Assembly (NCBI RefSeq): GCF_024721155.1
Contig: NZ_JAHVAP010000005.1
Location: forward strand, 1 to 64,000
Direction of reading: 5' to 3'
DNA from: Mucilaginibacter phenanthrenivorans
GTDB lineage: Bacteria; Bacteroidota; Bacteroidia; Sphingobacteriales; Sphingobacteriaceae
Length of the DNA: 64,000 bases
Positions 10,950-19,449 of this stretch are shown piece by piece (the stretch's first letter is position 1; every line of letters starts with the position of its first letter). The notes under the pieces were generated by a model. It was not told the DNA's origin. It saw only the letters and a program-made list of their open reading frames with translations, and made no database searches. The translations under genes and the position numbers were made by a program.

Positions 10950-11064
10950 AGATTAGTTGATTAGAGAGGTTAGTTAAAAAAAGAAATGCAATAAATCATA
11001 AAATTAAACGACTGGAGCCACGGGATAGTAACTAATCTCTAATCTTCAGTCTCTAATAAACTAA
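10941..11064. repeat. AGAGATT heptad inverted pair between repressor and protease genes
   Basis: The left arm at 10941-10975 (AGAGGCT, AGAGATT, AGTTGATT, AGAGAGGTT) and the right arm at 11029-11064 (reverse complement AGTTTATT, AGAGACTGA, AGATT, AGAGATT) are inverted. The left arm includes the repressor stop codon and the right arm ends one base before the next ATG (11066), so an mRNA hairpin would lie directly upstream of that start codon. Confidence 0.75.
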
Positions 11065-11065
11065 A

Positions 11066-13057
11066 ATGCAAACCATATTATATAACATCAGCCAGGTTTT
11101 AGGGATCACCATCATCCACTCGTTGTGGCAGGGGTTGCTGATCTATTTTATTTTGAGGATAGCGTTTGCTGGTATCTCGTCATTAACCGCGGTTAAAAAA
11201 TATAACCTGGCCATTGGTGCAATGGTGGCCATTTCTGTTTGTTTTATTTATACACTGCTAACCGAGATCAGCGATTACAGTTGGGTAACCATTAAATCGG
11301 CGCATCAACTACCACTACTCCCCTATTTAAACTTGCCAACCGGCACCCACTATCACCAGGATTGGTATTATAGCATTGCACGTTACCTGCCTTTTATATG
11401 TGCATTTTATTTTATGGGGCTGATCATAAACATTGCCCGGCTTGCTGTAGAGTGGAACAAAATCCAGCAAATCAAACTTTCCGTTTTACCGGCTGAGCAG
11501 CTGCAACAATTTGTTAATGTCTTTTCCAAAAAGCTAAATATTAACAAGTACATCACCCTTAAATTCAGTGAGCTGATTGATGTACCTTGTATGATAGGCT
11601 ATTTTAAGCCGCTTATATTATTGCCAGTTTCTATTGGAACTAACCTTAGCACGGCCGAAGTTGAAGCCATTTTATTACACGAACTTTCACACATTAAACG
11701 AAACGATTACCTGGTAAACCTGCTGCAGCAAGTGATAACGGTGTTGCTTTTCTTTAACCCCTTTACCCAATTAATTAACAGGATTATAAACCAGGAACGG
11801 GAAAACGTTTGCGACGACCTGGTTGTAGAGAAGACTGGTGAACCTTTGATATATGCACAAGCCTTAATAAAGCTTGAAGAGGCCCGCAAATCTAATCTGC
11901 AACTGGCGCTTGCCGCAACCGGACCAAAATTCCAGTTACTAAACAGAATTGAAAGAATTATGAAAACTAAAAAACACATGGCCAGCATGCGCCATTTGAT
12001 CATAGCGCTGTTTTTACTTGCCGGCACCCTTAGTTGTATTGCATGGTTTAACCCGAAAGCGGCCATCGCAAAGGCAAAGTTGACCAAGGTAATATCAGCA
12101 GATACGCTTATTGACTCAACACAGTATAATTTACTTGCTGACACTACAAAACATAAATACAAAGCCAAGAGTAAGGTAATTGCTAAAAACAGGAGGCAAA
12201 AAGTTAAGACTGAAAAGGCGTCTTCATCAAACAAAACAGAAATATACGATGATAATTTTTATAGCGATGACGCACCTGATTCCGTAAAAAGGTATTTCAA
12301 CAGCCCTGAATGGAAGGCGCAAATGGAAGCTATGCGCAAGCAAGGCGAAGAAATGCGAAAAAAATTCAATAGCCCGGAATGGAAGAGCCAAATGGAAGCT
12401 ATGCGCAAGCAGGGTGAGGAAATGAATAAAAAATTCAGAAGTGCGGAATGGAAAAATCAAATGCTAGCCATGCGAAAACAAGGCGAGGAGATGAGGAAGA
12501 AGTTCGACAGCCCGGAGTGGAAAAATCAGATGCTTGCCATGCAAAAACAAGGCGAGGAAATGAGAAAGCATTTCGACAGCCCCGAATGGAAAAACCAGGT
12601 GGAAACGATGAGGAAACAGGGTGAAGAAATGCAGAAGAAATTCAATAGCCCTGAATGGAAAAGCCAAATGGAAGTTATGAAGAAACAGGGCGAGTTGATG
12701 AAAAAACATTTCGACAGCCCTGAATGGAAAAAGCAAGTGGAAGTGATGAAGAAACAAGGCGAAGAAATGCAGAAGAAATTCAACAGCCCGGAGTGGAAAA
12801 ACCAAATGGAGGTGATGAAGAAACAGGGTGAGCTAATGAAGAAGCAATTCGACAGCCCTGAGTGGAAAAACCAGATGGAACAGATAAAGAAGCAGGGCGA
12901 ATTGATGAGGAAACAATTTGACAGCCCGGAATGGAGAAACAAAATAAAAAACAGAAAATGGATCATGCGTGATTCGGTTGGTAAATCGCGCACCTACACT
13001 CCTGAAAAAGATAGCACAACCGACAAGGAGCAACCTGTTAAAGAAGACCAGCAATAA
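11066..13057 (+). CDS. BlaR1-type M56 membrane protease with 23-residue repeat domain
   Basis: This 663-residue protein has an M56 (BlaR1/MecR1) protease half. Membrane helices lie at about 12-35, 48-65 and 107-128, followed by the zinc site HELSH (205-209) in LLHELSHIKRNDYLV, a hydrophobic stretch near 220-240, the conserved QERENVCDDLVVE, and a last membrane helix at about 309-329. In place of the penicillin-binding sensor of BlaR1, the region after residue 413 holds nine full copies and one partial copy of a 23-residue unit (SPEWK..M..M.KQGE.M.K.F), strongly charged and probably helical, on the outer side. It presumably senses an envelope signal and inactivates the upstream repressor. It is paralogous to the next gene, 27 bp downstream. 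Confidence 0.85.
   Translation: MQTILYNISQVLGITIIHSLWQGLLIYFILRIAFAGISSLTAVKKYNLAIGAMVAISVCFIYTLLTEISDYSWVTIKSAHQLPLLPYLNLPTGTHYHQDWYYSIARYLPFICAFYFMGLIINIARLAVEWNKIQQIKLSVLPAEQLQQFVNVFSKKLNINKYITLKFSELIDVPCMIGYFKPLILLPVSIGTNLSTAEVEAILLHELSHIKRNDYLVNLLQQVITVLLFFNPFTQLINRIINQERENVCDDLVVEKTGEPLIYAQALIKLEEARKSNLQLALAATGPKFQLLNRIERIMKTKKHMASMRHLIIALFLLAGTLSCIAWFNPKAAIAKAKLTKVISADTLIDSTQYNLLADTTKHKYKAKSKVIAKNRRQKVKTEKASSSNKTEIYDDNFYSDDAPDSVKRYFNSPEWKAQMEAMRKQGEEMRKKFNSPEWKSQMEAMRKQGEEMNKKFRSAEWKNQMLAMRKQGEEMRKKFDSPEWKNQMLAMQKQGEEMRKHFDSPEWKNQVETMRKQGEEMQKKFNSPEWKSQMEVMKKQGELMKKHFDSPEWKKQVEVMKKQGEEMQKKFNSPEWKNQMEVMKKQGELMKKQFDSPEWKNQMEQIKKQGELMRKQFDSPEWRNKIKNRKWIMRDSVGKSRTYTPEKDSTTDKEQPVKEDQQ
12302..12961 (+). 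repeat. 69-bp coding tandem repeat, nine full units plus a partial one
   Basis: Units start at 12302 and every 69 bp up to 12923. Each encodes 23 residues beginning S-P/A-E-W-K/R. DNA between units is similar but not identical, so copy number could change by recombination without breaking the frame. Confidence 0.92.
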
Positions 13058-13084
13058 TTTAATAACCGCCAGGATTTAAATACG

Positions 13085-15169
13085 ATGCAAAACACGCTAT
13101 ATAATATCAGCCAGGTTTTGGGGATAACTATCATCCATTCCTTATGGCAAGGGCTATTAATTTACTTTGTATTGAAGCTGGCGCTGATGTTTTCGGCGCA
13201 GTTATCGGCATCCAAAAAATACCTGATGGCGCTGATAAGCCTGTTTGCTATAACCGGTTGGTTTGGTTATACCCTTATCGGCGAGATAAATATTTACAAC
13301 TGGCTTGCGGTGGCGCCCACAAAGCTATCGGCAATGCCATTGTTGACAGAACTGCCATCTGGTATAGCGCGGTTTAATGATCAAACCATCCGCTATTATT
13401 ATAGTGTTGAAGAGTACCTGCCCTACATAACCGCCATTTACATCGTGGGTTTAATATTTAACACCGGCAAACTGGTTATGGCGCGCAAAAAAATAAATGC
13501 CATTAAGCAGGGCTTGACCATTGACATTCGGCTAAGGCAAACGGTGAACAAATTTACTGCAATGCTGAATATCAGTAAGGAAGTAAAAGCCGGGTTGAGC
13601 AAAATGGTTGATGTACCCTGCATGGTGGGTTACTTTAAACCGGTTATCCTGCTGCCGTTTAGCCTGGCTACTTTTTTATCAGCGGAAGAAATTGAGGCCA
13701 TATTGTTACACGAGCTGGCCCACATAAAACGAAACGATTACCTGGTAAATATGCTACAGCAGGTAATATCCATACTGTTATTTTTTAATCCCTGTGCGCA
13801 ACTGATCAACAGGATTATAAACGAAGAACGTGAGAATTGCTGCGACGACCTGGTTGTAGAGGCCACCGCAGACCCTATCATCTACGCGAAGGCTTTATTA
13901 AAGCTGGAGCAAACCCGCCAAAACGACTGGCAGCTAGCGCTGGCCGCAACAGGCAAAAAGTACCATTTATTAAACAGAATTGAACGTATCATGAAAACTA
14001 AAAAACAAATACCCAGCCTGCGCCCAACCCTGTTGGCCATGCTTATATTAACCGTGGGCATAGGCGCCATGGCCCTGCTTAAACCTGAAATAGCGCAAGG
14101 GAAGATCTCTGTAAAGGCAATTACCCCGATAATAGAACACCTGCTTGCCGACACCGGTCGTAAGGCAGTTGCCAAAAAAGCGGTGCATACACAAGCGCAT
14201 GCTACAAAAAAAGCTGTTCATAAAATGCAAAGCGATGCTCATGTCAACGACGAGAGCGACGATGCGATGAGCTATTCTGATGATGAAAACAATAGCAAAA
14301 TGGCAGCCCTAAGTGCCGAGATTCAAAAACATTCGCAGGCAATTTCTGCTTACTACCAAAGCGCTGAATTTAAAGACGCGCAGCGGAAAATAGAAGACGA
14401 CGGTAAAGCAATGCAGGATTTTTATAATCGCCCGGAGTTGAAAAAGATGCAGGAAGATTTGCAGGCAGCAAGTCGTGATTATTCAAAGAATTTTGGACCG
14501 GATGATAAGATGCGGGCCATTACTGAACAAATGGGCGAAAAAGGCCGCAAGATAGGGGCCTACTATAGCACGCCTGAATTCAAGAAGTTGAACAGCGATC
14601 TGAAAAAGAAATATGGCATCCCTGAAACCAACTATTACTATGATGACAGGGACAAAAAGAGCGATAACTACAAAAAATACCAGGCCGAATTGGAAACCCA
14701 CATCCCCGCAGATATTAAAATAACGCAGGATGACCTGGAAAAAATGGGCAAGCAGGTAAGTGCGCACTACGATTCGCCTGAGGCAAAAGAACAGAACCGC
14801 CGGGTACAGGCCCTGGGCGACAGTTTGCGCAAAGCCTATGAGAACCCCGAAATAAAGGAAAAACAAAAGGAAATGGAAAGGCTTGGCAGGCAAATGAGCG
14901 GCTACCAGGACAACGAACAAATAAGGAACGAACAACGCCTGCTACAGCAAGCGGTTAAAAAGATGACTGCCTATGAGCGCAGTCCTCAATACAGGAAGTA
15001 CCTGAAATCGAAAATGAATTTCAGCTATAACTTCAATTACGATTCTGACGAAAAGCCGGAGAAAGTTGAAAAGACTGAAAAGGCAGAGCGGAAAGAAAAA
15101 CGGGAGAAAACTGAAAAGGCCGAAAAAGTTGAAAAGGTAGAGAAATCCGAAAAGTCTGAAGATGAGTAA
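13085..15169 (+). CDS. BlaR1-type M56 membrane protease, second paralogue
   Basis: This 694-residue paralogue of the preceding gene is nearly identical over the first 23 residues. It has the same helices, zinc motif HELAH (209-213) in LLHELAHIKRNDYLV, EERENCCDDLVVEA, and a membrane helix near 319-340. The outer part holds degenerate units (YYQSAEFKD, FYNRPELKK, YYSTPEFKK, HYDSPEAKE, AYENPEIKE, YERSPQYRK), which look like diverged relatives of the SPEWK repeats. A Lys/Glu-rich tail (about 660-694) closes it. No penicillin sensor domain is present. It lies 27 bp after the first copy, so it is probably in the same operon. Duplication followed by divergence is inferred. Confidence 0.84.
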   Translation: MQNTLYNISQVLGITIIHSLWQGLLIYFVLKLALMFSAQLSASKKYLMALISLFAITGWFGYTLIGEINIYNWLAVAPTKLSAMPLLTELPSGIARFNDQTIRYYYSVEEYLPYITAIYIVGLIFNTGKLVMARKKINAIKQGLTIDIRLRQTVNKFTAMLNISKEVKAGLSKMVDVPCMVGYFKPVILLPFSLATFLSAEEIEAILLHELAHIKRNDYLVNMLQQVISILLFFNPCAQLINRIINEERENCCDDLVVEATADPIIYAKALLKLEQTRQNDWQLALAATGKKYHLLNRIERIMKTKKQIPSLRPTLLAMLILTVGIGAMALLKPEIAQGKISVKAITPIIEHLLADTGRKAVAKKAVHTQAHATKKAVHKMQSDAHVNDESDDAMSYSDDENNSKMAALSAEIQKHSQAISAYYQSAEFKDAQRKIEDDGKAMQDFYNRPELKKMQEDLQAASRDYSKNFGPDDKMRAITEQMGEKGRKIGAYYSTPEFKKLNSDLKKKYGIPETNYYYDDRDKKSDNYKKYQAELETHIPADIKITQDDLEKMGKQVSAHYDSPEAKEQNRRVQALGDSLRKAYENPEIKEKQKEMERLGRQMSGYQDNEQIRNEQRLLQQAVKKMTAYERSPQYRKYLKSKMNFSYNFNYDSDEKPEKVEKTEKAERKEKREKTEKAEKVEKVEKSEKSEDE

Positions 15170-15179
15170 TTAATCAGTT

Positions 15180-15256
15180 ATATTAGGTTGAAAAGGTTTT
15201 GCTTGGCAGGATAAGACCAACTTAATCAACCAATCAGTTATTCACCAATCAACTAA
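15180..15256. repeat. Octad repeats upstream of recN
   Basis: The words TAATCAAC, CAATCAGT, TATTCACC and AATCAACT run at about 15222-15254. A weaker inverted partner (ATCAGTTATATTAGGTTGA) begins near the stop of the previous gene. Confidence 0.5.
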
Positions 15257-15268
15257 AACACGTAATTT

Positions 15269-15298
15269 AGTATCCTCAAAACAGGGGATACTTTTTTT
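15269..15298 (+). terminator. Intrinsic terminator abutting the recN start codon
   Basis: The stem AGTATCC (15269-15275) pairs with GGATACT (15286-15292), and a T tract runs to 15298, directly before the recN ATG at 15299. It would end the BlaI/BlaR1 transcript. Because no room is left for a leader, it could also attenuate recN. Confidence 0.75.
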
Positions 15299-16972
15299 AT
15301 GCTTCAGAAGCTCAGCATCAGTAATTACGCGTTGATTGACAACCTCGAAATCAGTTTCGATAGTGGTTTAAATATCCTTACGGGCGAAACCGGCGCGGGT
15401 AAATCTATCATTTTGGGTGCACTTTCGCTTATTTTAGGTCAGCGGGCCGAGAGCCGTTATTTTTTTAACCAGCAGAAAAAATGCGTTATCGAAGGCACAT
15501 TTAAAATTGGCGCGTTTCATTTAAAGCAGTTTTTTGAGGATAACGACCTGGATTACGAAGCTGAAACCGTTTTAAGGCGCGAGATCTCTGCCGATGGAAA
15601 ATCAAGAGCTTTTGTAAACGATACACCTGTAAACTTAAACTCGCTCAAGGCTTTGGGCGAAAGGCTGATTGATATCCATTCGCAACATGCCACACTTGAA
15701 ATAAATGACCCCGAGTTTCAATTATTAGTAGTTGATGCCGTCGCCAAACATGACGATTTGCTGAATGAATATCGTACAAAATTCAGGGCTTATAAAAAAT
15801 CGACATCCAAACTTCAGCAACTAATTGAGGAAAGCGACAAAGCAAAAGCCGACCTGGATTATTACCAGTTCCAGTTTGATGAATTGGAAAAAGCAGAACT
15901 TTCTGCGGACGAACAGGAGCTACTAGAGCAGGAATTATATTCGCTCAATAATGCCGGGGAGATCAAACGCAATCTTCTTGGCGCCTTTTACCTGATGGAA
16001 GAGGGCGAAACATCTGCCATTATTCAATTACGCGAAGCCGGGCATCAGCTTTTAGCCCTGGAAAAATTCAACCCGCAAATTGCAGAACTCCACCAACGCC
16101 TGAACAGCGCGGTGATCGAGCTAAAAGATATTGCCGCCGAAATAGAAACTATCGAGCAGCGCACCCATACCAATGAAGCCCGCGCTGAAGAAGTAAATGC
16201 CAGGCTGAGCATTATCTATATCCTGCAAAAAAAACACCGTGTAAATACCAATGCAGAGCTGTTACAATTACAGGATGAGCTTTCAAATAAAATTCAGCAA
16301 GCAGTTTTCGGCGACGAAGCAATCGAGAAATTAAAGACCCAGCTTGAAGCCGACAAAAAGGAACTTGAAAACTTAGCCGGCCAGTTATCAGCTAATCGTA
16401 AAAAAGCCTTACCTGCCATCGAAAAACAAGTGTTGGAAACCCTCGCTGAAATGGGAATGAACAATTCCAATCTCAAAATCGAACTTTCTACAACCGCAGG
16501 ACATAACTCCCCTTTAGGGGGTTTGGGGGCTAACGGGCTCGATATTGTTAAATTCCTCTTTACTGCAAATAAAGGTCATGCCTTATCTGAAATGAGCAAG
16601 GTGGCCTCGGGTGGTGAGCTTTCCAGGTTGATGCTGAGCATAAAATCGTTGATCGCACAAAATACGGCACTACCGACCATAATTTTTGATGAGATAGATA
16701 CCGGCGTTTCCGGAGAAGTTGCCAACCAGGTTGGACAGATAATGGAAAAGCTGGCAGCCAATTTACAAGTGATCACCATTACCCACCTACCGCAAATCGC
16801 CAGCAAGGGTCAAAGCCATTATTTTGTTTATAAGGATGATGATGCCGCAACCACCTATACCCGTATTAAGCAATTAAATAAGGATGAACGCGTTTTGGAA
16901 ATTGCCAAAATGCTAAGTGGTGATAAACCCGGAGAAAGCGCGTTACAGAATGCAAGGGAGTTGCTGGGGTAA
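15299..16972 (+). CDS. recN: DNA repair protein RecN
   Basis: This 557-residue SMC-like ATPase acts in double-strand break repair. The N-terminal ATPase half has the family start MLQKLSISNYALID and Walker A GETGAGKS (29-36). A long coiled coil spans about 150-375. The C-terminal half has the ABC signature ASGGELSRL and Walker B TIIFDEIDTGVSG, then THLPQIAS. Residues 403-411 (NSPLGGLGA) are encoded by a REP-like element (16505-16531) just before the conserved NGLDIVKFLF strand. This looks like an in-frame insertion into a surface loop. The start is fixed by family conservation. Confidence 0.95.
   Translation: MLQKLSISNYALIDNLEISFDSGLNILTGETGAGKSIILGALSLILGQRAESRYFFNQQKKCVIEGTFKIGAFHLKQFFEDNDLDYEAETVLRREISADGKSRAFVNDTPVNLNSLKALGERLIDIHSQHATLEINDPEFQLLVVDAVAKHDDLLNEYRTKFRAYKKSTSKLQQLIEESDKAKADLDYYQFQFDELEKAELSADEQELLEQELYSLNNAGEIKRNLLGAFYLMEEGETSAIIQLREAGHQLLALEKFNPQIAELHQRLNSAVIELKDIAAEIETIEQRTHTNEARAEEVNARLSIIYILQKKHRVNTNAELLQLQDELSNKIQQAVFGDEAIEKLKTQLEADKKELENLAGQLSANRKKALPAIEKQVLETLAEMGMNNSNLKIELSTTAGHNSPLGGLGANGLDIVKFLFTANKGHALSEMSKVASGGELSRLMLSIKSLIAQNTALPTIIFDEIDTGVSGEVANQVGQIMEKLAANLQVITITHLPQIASKGQSHYFVYKDDDAATTYTRIKQLNKDERVLEIAKMLSGDKPGESALQNARELLG
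16505..16531 (+). repeat. GC-rich palindromic (REP-like) element inside recN, copy 4
   Basis: This 27-base segment is identical to 45313-45339 at the 3' end of miaB (core CCCCTTTAGGGGGTTTGGGG). It is read in frame as nine residues of RecN. Confidence 0.9.
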
Positions 16973-17014
16973 TTTACTATCATTATGACGGTGTAGTGAG
17001 GGATTTACCCGTCA

Positions 17015-17183
17015 CGTCATTGCGAGGAACGAAGCAACCTCTACTCAGGACAATCAGGAACCTTTGTGCTTTTAGTGCCCTTATACCCGCCTGATTAGTT
17101 ACCACATTACTTTTCACTCTCGTGCATGCATGGCTTAGAGATTGCTTCGAAGCTGGTTGCGAGCAACCAGCCTCGCAATGACG
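17015..17183. mobile_element. MITE-like element, copy 1
   Basis: A 169-bp unit begins CGTCATTGCGAGGAACGAAG and ends with the inverted form CCTCGCAATGACG. It shares its ends with the element at 50107-50254. It has no open reading frame. In the right end, 21 bases including CTGGTTGCGAGCAACCAG, itself a palindrome, replace two bases found in the other copy. It lies between recN and the membrane partner of the sigma factor. No transposase is seen in the window. Confidence 0.8.
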
Positions 17184-17201
17184 ATGTGGTGAGATACGCT
17201 C

Positions 17202-17792
17202 CTACTCCAACAACTGCTGATTAACCACTTCAAGCCTGCTAATAATTTCATTAACTGCCTGTCGTTGCTTTTTTGCCGCTTTAACCCGTACATAAAACCA
17301 ATTAAAGGCCATCCATGCAAATGTGATTCCATAAGCCAATATTTTAAACAACAAACTCCCTCTTCCTGCATACTCTATCATATAAAGGAAAATACCTATC
17401 GATAGGAAAATAAAATATGCGCTTAGCATCTGATTGTTTATAAATTCCTGCTTTTGCTTAATTCGCAGCATCTGCTCCAAAAACTGGTGGCTGTCGGTTT
17501 CTTCATCCGTTTTAGCCAATAACGGGAACATCTGGTTGGTTGAGATCAAAAAGAATATGATCGCAAGGATCACCAGCGTTAGCCCGATTTTGGTAGTGAT
17601 GAGTTCCGGTTGGTAATGCCACCAGATATATATCATAAATATGATGGTTAACGATAATATGATATTTCCCCGCCAGATCTTGTTGCGGGTTTTGCGGTTG
17701 AGCTGATTTGCCTTTGCAAAAATTTCACTTACATCCGGTGCATTGGCCTTGCCACGATTCCAGAGTTCCTTAAAATCGATATTATTGCTCAT
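17202..17792 (-). CDS. Membrane protein paired with ECF sigma factor
   Basis: This 196-residue protein is not assigned to a family. It has a soluble N-terminus (about 1-40), paired hydrophobic segments near 44-62 and 68-86, a charged stretch with KQKQEFINNQ (about 112-122), paired segments near 123-140 and 148-168, and a basic C-terminal helix (RVKAAKKQRQAVNEIISRLE). Its start overlaps the end of the ECF sigma gene by 11 bp, so the two are translationally coupled. That pairing suggests an anti-sigma or regulatory role, though no zinc-binding anti-sigma motif is visible. The role is inference only. Confidence 0.7.
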   Translation of the reverse strand: MSNNIDFKELWNRGKANAPDVSEIFAKANQLNRKTRNKIWRGNIILSLTIIFMIYIWWHYQPELITTKIGLTLVILAIIFFLISTNQMFPLLAKTDEETDSHQFLEQMLRIKQKQEFINNQMLSAYFIFLSIGIFLYMIEYAGRGSLLFKILAYGITFAWMAFNWFYVRVKAAKKQRQAVNEIISRLEVVNQQLLE

Positions 17793-18252
17793 ATTGTTTA
17801 AATTTTTGAGTCAGCTTTTCCTTTATCCTGTAGATCTTTACCCTAACGTTACTCTCTGACAAGCCGGTTATTTTGGCTATTTCCGCCTGCTTTACATCTT
17901 CCAGTTCGAGGGAGATAATGATACGGTCGGTTTCCGGGAGCTCAGCTATACATTTATACAGGAATTTGCTTTGCCATTCTTTATCGGGCTCGGATATATC
18001 TTCGATTTGCTCGGGCAGTTCGGTTTTAGGCATCCGGCTTTGGCGTTCAATCTGACGCAGGCAATTGTTTGATGCTATCCGGTAGATCCAGGTGCCTATG
18101 GCAGATTCATTGCGGAACGTCGGCAGCTTTTTCCAAATGATGATGAAGATCTCCTGTGCAATATCCTTAGCAAGGTCGGCATCATTAACATAACCCATGC
18201 AGATCCTGAATACTTTGTTCCAATATTCACGGTAAATATCTTCAAATACCAT
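17782..18252 (-). CDS. ECF-type RNA polymerase sigma factor
   Basis: This 156-residue sigma-70 family factor is of extracytoplasmic function type. Region 2 is visible (FEDIYREYWNKVFRICMGYV, then DAEDIAQEIF-like AKDIAQEIFIIIWKKL and the RNATWIYRIA-like IGTWIYRIASNNCL). Region 4 follows (ISLELEDVKQAEIAKITGLSE with the helix-turn-helix NVRVKIYRIKEKL). It would direct RNA polymerase to a small set of envelope or stress promoters. Its downstream partner is a four-helix membrane protein. Target promoters are not identifiable from this window. Confidence 0.9.
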   Translation of the reverse strand: MVFEDIYREYWNKVFRICMGYVNDADLAKDIAQEIFIIIWKKLPTFRNESAIGTWIYRIASNNCLRQIERQSRMPKTELPEQIEDISEPDKEWQSKFLYKCIAELPETDRIIISLELEDVKQAEIAKITGLSESNVRVKIYRIKEKLTQKFKQYEQ

Positions 18253-18442
18253 AAGTTTTATTTACTGGCTGATGGAGGTAATTTACCTTATTTCGCCCTA
18301 TGTTTTGGCTGTTAGATACGGGGACGGTTAAAATGCTACAGGACGATAGGATTTATTTTTTAGATTAATTTTATCAGCGCTGCCAAAATTCTCAATACCA
18401 ATAATTAATTTTAATTTTATCGCGCTAAATAAAATCATCAAA

Positions 18443-19255
18443 ATGGCTTACAACTTATTAAAAGGTAAAAAAGGAATAATTTTCGGCGCTCTTAATGAGC
18501 AATCAATCGCCTGGAAGGTGGCACAGCGCGCCGTACAGGAAGGTGCAGAAATTATTTTGAGCAATGCTCCTATCGCTTTACGCATGGGCGAATTAAATAA
18601 ACTGGGCGAAGAATGTAATGCCCCTATTGTTGGTGCCGATGTTACCAATAACGATGACCTGGTTAACCTGTTCACAAAAAGCCAGGAGCATTTTGGCGGA
18701 GGTGTTGATTTTATCCTGCACTCTATAGGGATGAGCGTTAATGTGCGCAAAGGCATTCCTTATCCTGAAAACAATTACGATTTTACCCACAAGGGTTTAG
18801 ATATATCCGCACTCAGCTTGCACCGCGTATTACAAACTGCCATGAAAATGGATGCGATAAATGAATGGGGATCAGTATTGGCCCTAACTTATATAGCCGC
18901 ACAGCGTGTATTCCCTGATTACAATGATATGGCTGATAATAAAGCATATTTAGAAAGCATAGCCCGCAGCTTTGGTTATTACTATGGTAAAAAGAAGCAT
19001 GTGCGCATCAATACAATCTCGCAATCACCAACCCGTACTACTGCAGGCTCAGGTGTTAAGGGTTTTGACGGCTTTATAAACTACGCCGAAAAAATGAGCC
19101 CGCTTGGCAATGCCGATGCAGACCAATGTGCAGACTATTGCGTAAGCATGTTCTCTGACCTTACCAAAATGGTTACCATGCAAAACCTCTTCCACGATGG
19201 TGGTTTCTCCTTTACCGGCGTAACCCAGGAAGTGATTGAGCAGATGGAAAAATAG
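18443..19255 (+). CDS. fabI: Enoyl-[acyl-carrier-protein] reductase FabI
   Basis: This 270-residue short-chain dehydrogenase performs the last reduction of fatty-acid elongation with NAD(P)H. The FabI-type nucleotide loop is at the N-terminus (KKGIIFGALNEQSIAW, about 9-24). The active-site pair Tyr 160 - six residues - Lys 167 (YNDMADNK) and the second conserved Tyr 150 are present. The length is typical. The ATG follows an AT-rich leader. The gene converges on a lipoprotein gene, with a strong shared terminator and heptad repeats between them. Confidence 0.95.
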   Translation: MAYNLLKGKKGIIFGALNEQSIAWKVAQRAVQEGAEIILSNAPIALRMGELNKLGEECNAPIVGADVTNNDDLVNLFTKSQEHFGGGVDFILHSIGMSVNVRKGIPYPENNYDFTHKGLDISALSLHRVLQTAMKMDAINEWGSVLALTYIAAQRVFPDYNDMADNKAYLESIARSFGYYYGKKKHVRINTISQSPTRTTAGSGVKGFDGFINYAEKMSPLGNADADQCADYCVSMFSDLTKMVTMQNLFHDGGFSFTGVTQEVIEQMEK

Positions 19256-19449
19256 GCTAGCTAATTAGAGACTAGTGATTAGAGATTAGTTGGGATTAGT
19301 TAATTAGAGTACAGCGACTAGAGATTAGTTAGAAACCGCGAAATTCTCAAGATAAATTCAAGCAAAAAGCCCTTGCAATTACTTTGCAAGGGCTTTTTGC
19401 TTTGAGGACAGGAACTAATCTCAAATCTCTAATCGCTAGCCGCTAGTTC
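19255..19449. repeat. AGAGATT heptad inverted pair around a terminator
   Basis: The left arm at 19255-19332 (AATTAGAG, ACTAGTG, ATTAGAG, ATTAGTT, ATTAGTT, AATTAGAG, ACTAGAG, ATTAGTT) and the inverted right arm at 19412-19449 (ACTAATCTC, AAATCTCT, AATCGCTAG, CCGCTAGTT) flank the fabI terminator. The arms touch the fabI stop and contain the TAG stop of the convergent gene. Confidence 0.75.
19360..19402. terminator. Bidirectional terminator between fabI and lipoprotein gene
   Basis: A 19-bp perfect stem (AAGCAAAAAGCCCTTGCAA at 19360-19378 with its complement at 19384-19402) has a five-base loop. A-rich and T-rich flanks make it work in both directions. Confidence 0.9.

Noticed and set aside
12227..13054. 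Phe/His-rich repeated frames on the minus strand
   Set aside because: Antisense shadows of the 23-residue coding repeats of the M56 protease.
10575..15169. Beta-lactam resistance operon
   Set aside because: The repressor and proteases belong to the right families, but there is no beta-lactamase or PBP gene and the sensor domain is missing.
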